From assembly GCA_947463165.1 (NCBI GenBank), contig CANHSW010000118.1:1-6725 (forward strand): DNA of 6,725 nt, in the 5' to 3' direction. The stretch is from Cyanobacteriota bacterium (GTDB taxonomy: Bacteria; Cyanobacteriota; Cyanobacteriia; PCC-6307; Cyanobiaceae). Shown here in pieces: positions 6,475 to 6,725 of the stretch (position 1 is its first letter; each line of letters starts with the position of its first letter). Both the position numbers and the translations under genes were made by a program. Under the pieces are notes generated by a model. The model was not told the origin of the DNA. It saw only the letters and a program-made list of their open reading frames with translations, and made no database searches.

Positions 6475-6547
6475 GCTGACTGCCTAGGATCGATCAACCT
6501 CCCGAGCACCCGCCGAATACTGCGGAAGCCGGCCCTATACCTGCGCA

Positions 6548-6725
6548 ATGACCGACGTTCCCGTCTCGCGGATCCGCAATTTCTGCATTATCGCCCACAT
6601 CGACCATGGCAAGTCGACCCTGGCCGACCGTCTGCTGCAGGAGACGGGAACAGTGGCGGCACGCGATATGCAGGAGCAGTTTCTAGACAATATGGAACTG
6701 GAGCGGGAGCGCGGCATCACGATTA
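6548..6725 (+). CDS. lepA: Elongation factor 4 (LepA) GTPase, N-terminal 59 codons, cut by window edge
   Basis: The frame opens at ATG and stays open to the right edge, covering 59 residues of a protein usually about 600 long. LepA/EF4 is a ribosome-bound translational GTPase related to EF-G, linked to initiation, ribosome assembly or back-translocation (family knowledge; its exact role is debated). The start [20 protein letters not shown] carries the G1/P-loop AHIDHGKST at 16-24. The LepA-specific run around [16 protein letters not shown] reaches the switch I/G2 region at 53-59. [22 protein letters not shown] and [13 protein letters not shown] separate it from EF-G and TypA. No Shine-Dalgarno is seen upstream of the ATG. 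It is the only + strand gene in the window. Confidence 0.95.
   Translation, partial: MTDVPVSRIRNFCIIAHIDHGKSTLADRLLQETGTVAARDMQEQFLDNMELERERGITI

Overview
The window looks like a piece of a GC-rich picocyanobacterial chromosome (Synechococcus/Cyanobium type). The main reasons are the wording of the proteins. The PNPase and the short NifU-domain protein read like cyanobacterial family members throughout, and the S2P protease has the short, one-PDZ form. As I remember cyanobacterial genomes, the order serS - S2P protease - rpsN - pnp is a familiar one in picocyanobacteria, but I could not check this here. The cyanobacterial HIP1 octamer (GCGATCGC) occurs once, at 1665-1672 inside pnp, so this is not a HIP1-rich genome. 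Clear Shine-Dalgarno sequences are mostly absent, as is common in cyanobacteria.

Layout, right to left. A partial lepA (EF4 GTPase) enters at 6548 on the + strand and runs off the right edge. It is divergent from everything else. On the - strand, in transcription order, come a NifU C-terminal-domain Fe-S scaffold (6403-6104), serS (5984-4701), an RseP-type site-2 protease (4329-3241), rpsN (2971-2669) and pnp (2509-383). Good intrinsic terminators lie after rpsN (2607-2627) and after pnp (297-326), so pnp is probably its own transcription unit. The joints nifU/serS, serS/rseP and rseP/rpsN lack a convincing terminator. They could be read through or end by other means.

The genes are housekeeping: translation (SerRS, ribosomal protein S14, EF4), RNA turnover (PNPase), membrane proteolysis (S2P) and Fe-S cluster delivery. 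They share a theme of gene expression and protein quality control but not a single pathway. I see no mobile element, CRISPR array, tRNA, rRNA or defence system.

The non-coding DNA is the less ordinary part. Three spacers (nifU-serS, serS-rseP, rseP-rpsN) each carry short degenerate tandem repeats of 16-20 bp with different sequences. The clearest array overlaps the serS stop codon, so the last residues of SerRS are part of a repeat unit. The left 382 bases hold no convincing gene, but 96-186 can fold into a compact branched structure that may be an unannotated RNA. These are modest leads. I do not find strong evidence for a new biological system here.
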